Shown here in pieces: positions 30,909-31,086 of a stretch of DNA of 31,086 bases. The stretch lies in contig JANMMJ010000055.1 in assembly GCA_031373255.1 (NCBI GenBank), forward strand, positions 1 to 31,086, written 5' to 3'. This DNA comes from JANMMJ01 sp031373255 (GTDB lineage: Bacteria; Pseudomonadota; Alphaproteobacteria; Rhizobiales; Aestuariivirgaceae). The translations under genes were made by a program, and so were the position numbers. The number at the start of each line of letters is the position of its first letter. Position 1 is the stretch's first letter. Under the pieces are notes generated by a model. That model made no database searches, was not told the origin of the DNA, and saw only the letters and a list, made by a program, of their open reading frames with translations.

Positions 30909-31086
30909 TTAAGCCTTGCGGCGGCGCGACTTGGCGAAGGTATCGAAGGCCACGGCCAGCACGATGATGACGCCGATGATAATCTGCTGGATGTAGGAGT
31001 TGACGTTCATCAGCACGAGGCCGTTGAGCAGCACACCGATCAGGATGGTGCCGATCACGGTGCCAAAGATCGAGCCGGCGCCGCCG
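30909..31086 (-). CDS. Sugar ABC transporter permease, RbsC family (5' part beyond window edge)
   Basis: The visible 58 C-terminal residues read GGAGSIFGTVIGTILIGVLL, then NGLVLMNVNSYIQQIIIGVIIVLAV, and end in a basic tail (FDTFAKSRRRKA) before a TAA at 30911-30909. This is the characteristic last part of ribose/xylose-type permeases (BPD_transp_2). Its place beside apnO and the RuBisCO-like unit suggests import of apiose, apionate or a related sugar. The rest of the transporter lies outside the window. Confidence 0.88.
   Translation of the reverse strand, partial: GGAGSIFGTVIGTILIGVLLNGLVLMNVNSYIQQIIIGVIIVLAVAFDTFAKSRRRKA

Overview
The window looks like chromosomal DNA of a high-G+C alphaproteobacterium, most likely of the order Hyphomicrobiales (Rhizobiales). 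This rests on the PhyR/NepR general-stress locus with EcfG-type promoters, a rhizobial-type L-asparaginase, eryC/eryH/eryI-type tetrose-phosphate isomerases and a TIGR03808-type Tat protein. The genus cannot be fixed from the sequence. No rRNA, tRNA, CRISPR array, transposase or integrase was seen.

Layout. (1) 1-2.6 kb: an exported endonuclease/exonuclease/phosphatase (cut by the window edge) and a Tat-exported PhoX-type phosphatase, both with Pho-box-like sites. (2) 2.6-7.0 kb: a Tat-exported beta-helix repeat protein, an MFS transporter-asparaginase operon and a class I glutamine amidotransferase. (3) 7.0-9.6 kb: a lower-G+C island holding one large gene split by a single in-frame TGA. A short repeat of the amidotransferase 3' end lies at its far side. 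(4) 9.6-12.9 kb: an orphan DhaK subunit, then a DUF47-Pit-Nudix operon behind a good Pho box. (5) 12.9-15.1 kb: a tight operon of three tetrose-phosphate isomerases (eryC, eryH, eryI type). (6) 15.1-19.4 kb: uxuB-uxuA for hexuronate breakdown and an M32 carboxypeptidase. (7) 19.4-26.7 kb: a general-stress island (lipid kinase, 25-residue membrane peptide, phyR, nepR, DUF1328 protein, CsbD protein, AI-2E-family permease, HWE histidine kinase). Five of its genes have a GGAAC-N16-C(A/G)TT promoter, and nepR has a weaker one. No ecfG sigma gene is present. (8) 26.7-31.1 kb: a D-apionate-type catabolic cluster (DUF1537 kinase, RuBisCO-like protein, GntR/FCD regulator, 6-phosphogluconate-dehydrogenase-like oxidoisomerase, sugar ABC permease) with a shared operator-like motif at two promoters.

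How the genes may work together. Phosphate-starvation genes (exported phosphatases, Pit/DUF47) share Pho-box-like sites. PhyR releases NepR's hold on an EcfG sigma factor encoded elsewhere, and that factor would read the promoters in region 7, including one for the HWE kinase itself. The apionate cluster would oxidise D-apionate, phosphorylate the 3-oxo product and cleave or decarboxylate it on the RuBisCO-like protein. If the reaction is the decarboxylating one, the product, L-erythrulose 1-phosphate, is a substrate for the isomerase operon in region 5, so the two clusters could form one pathway.
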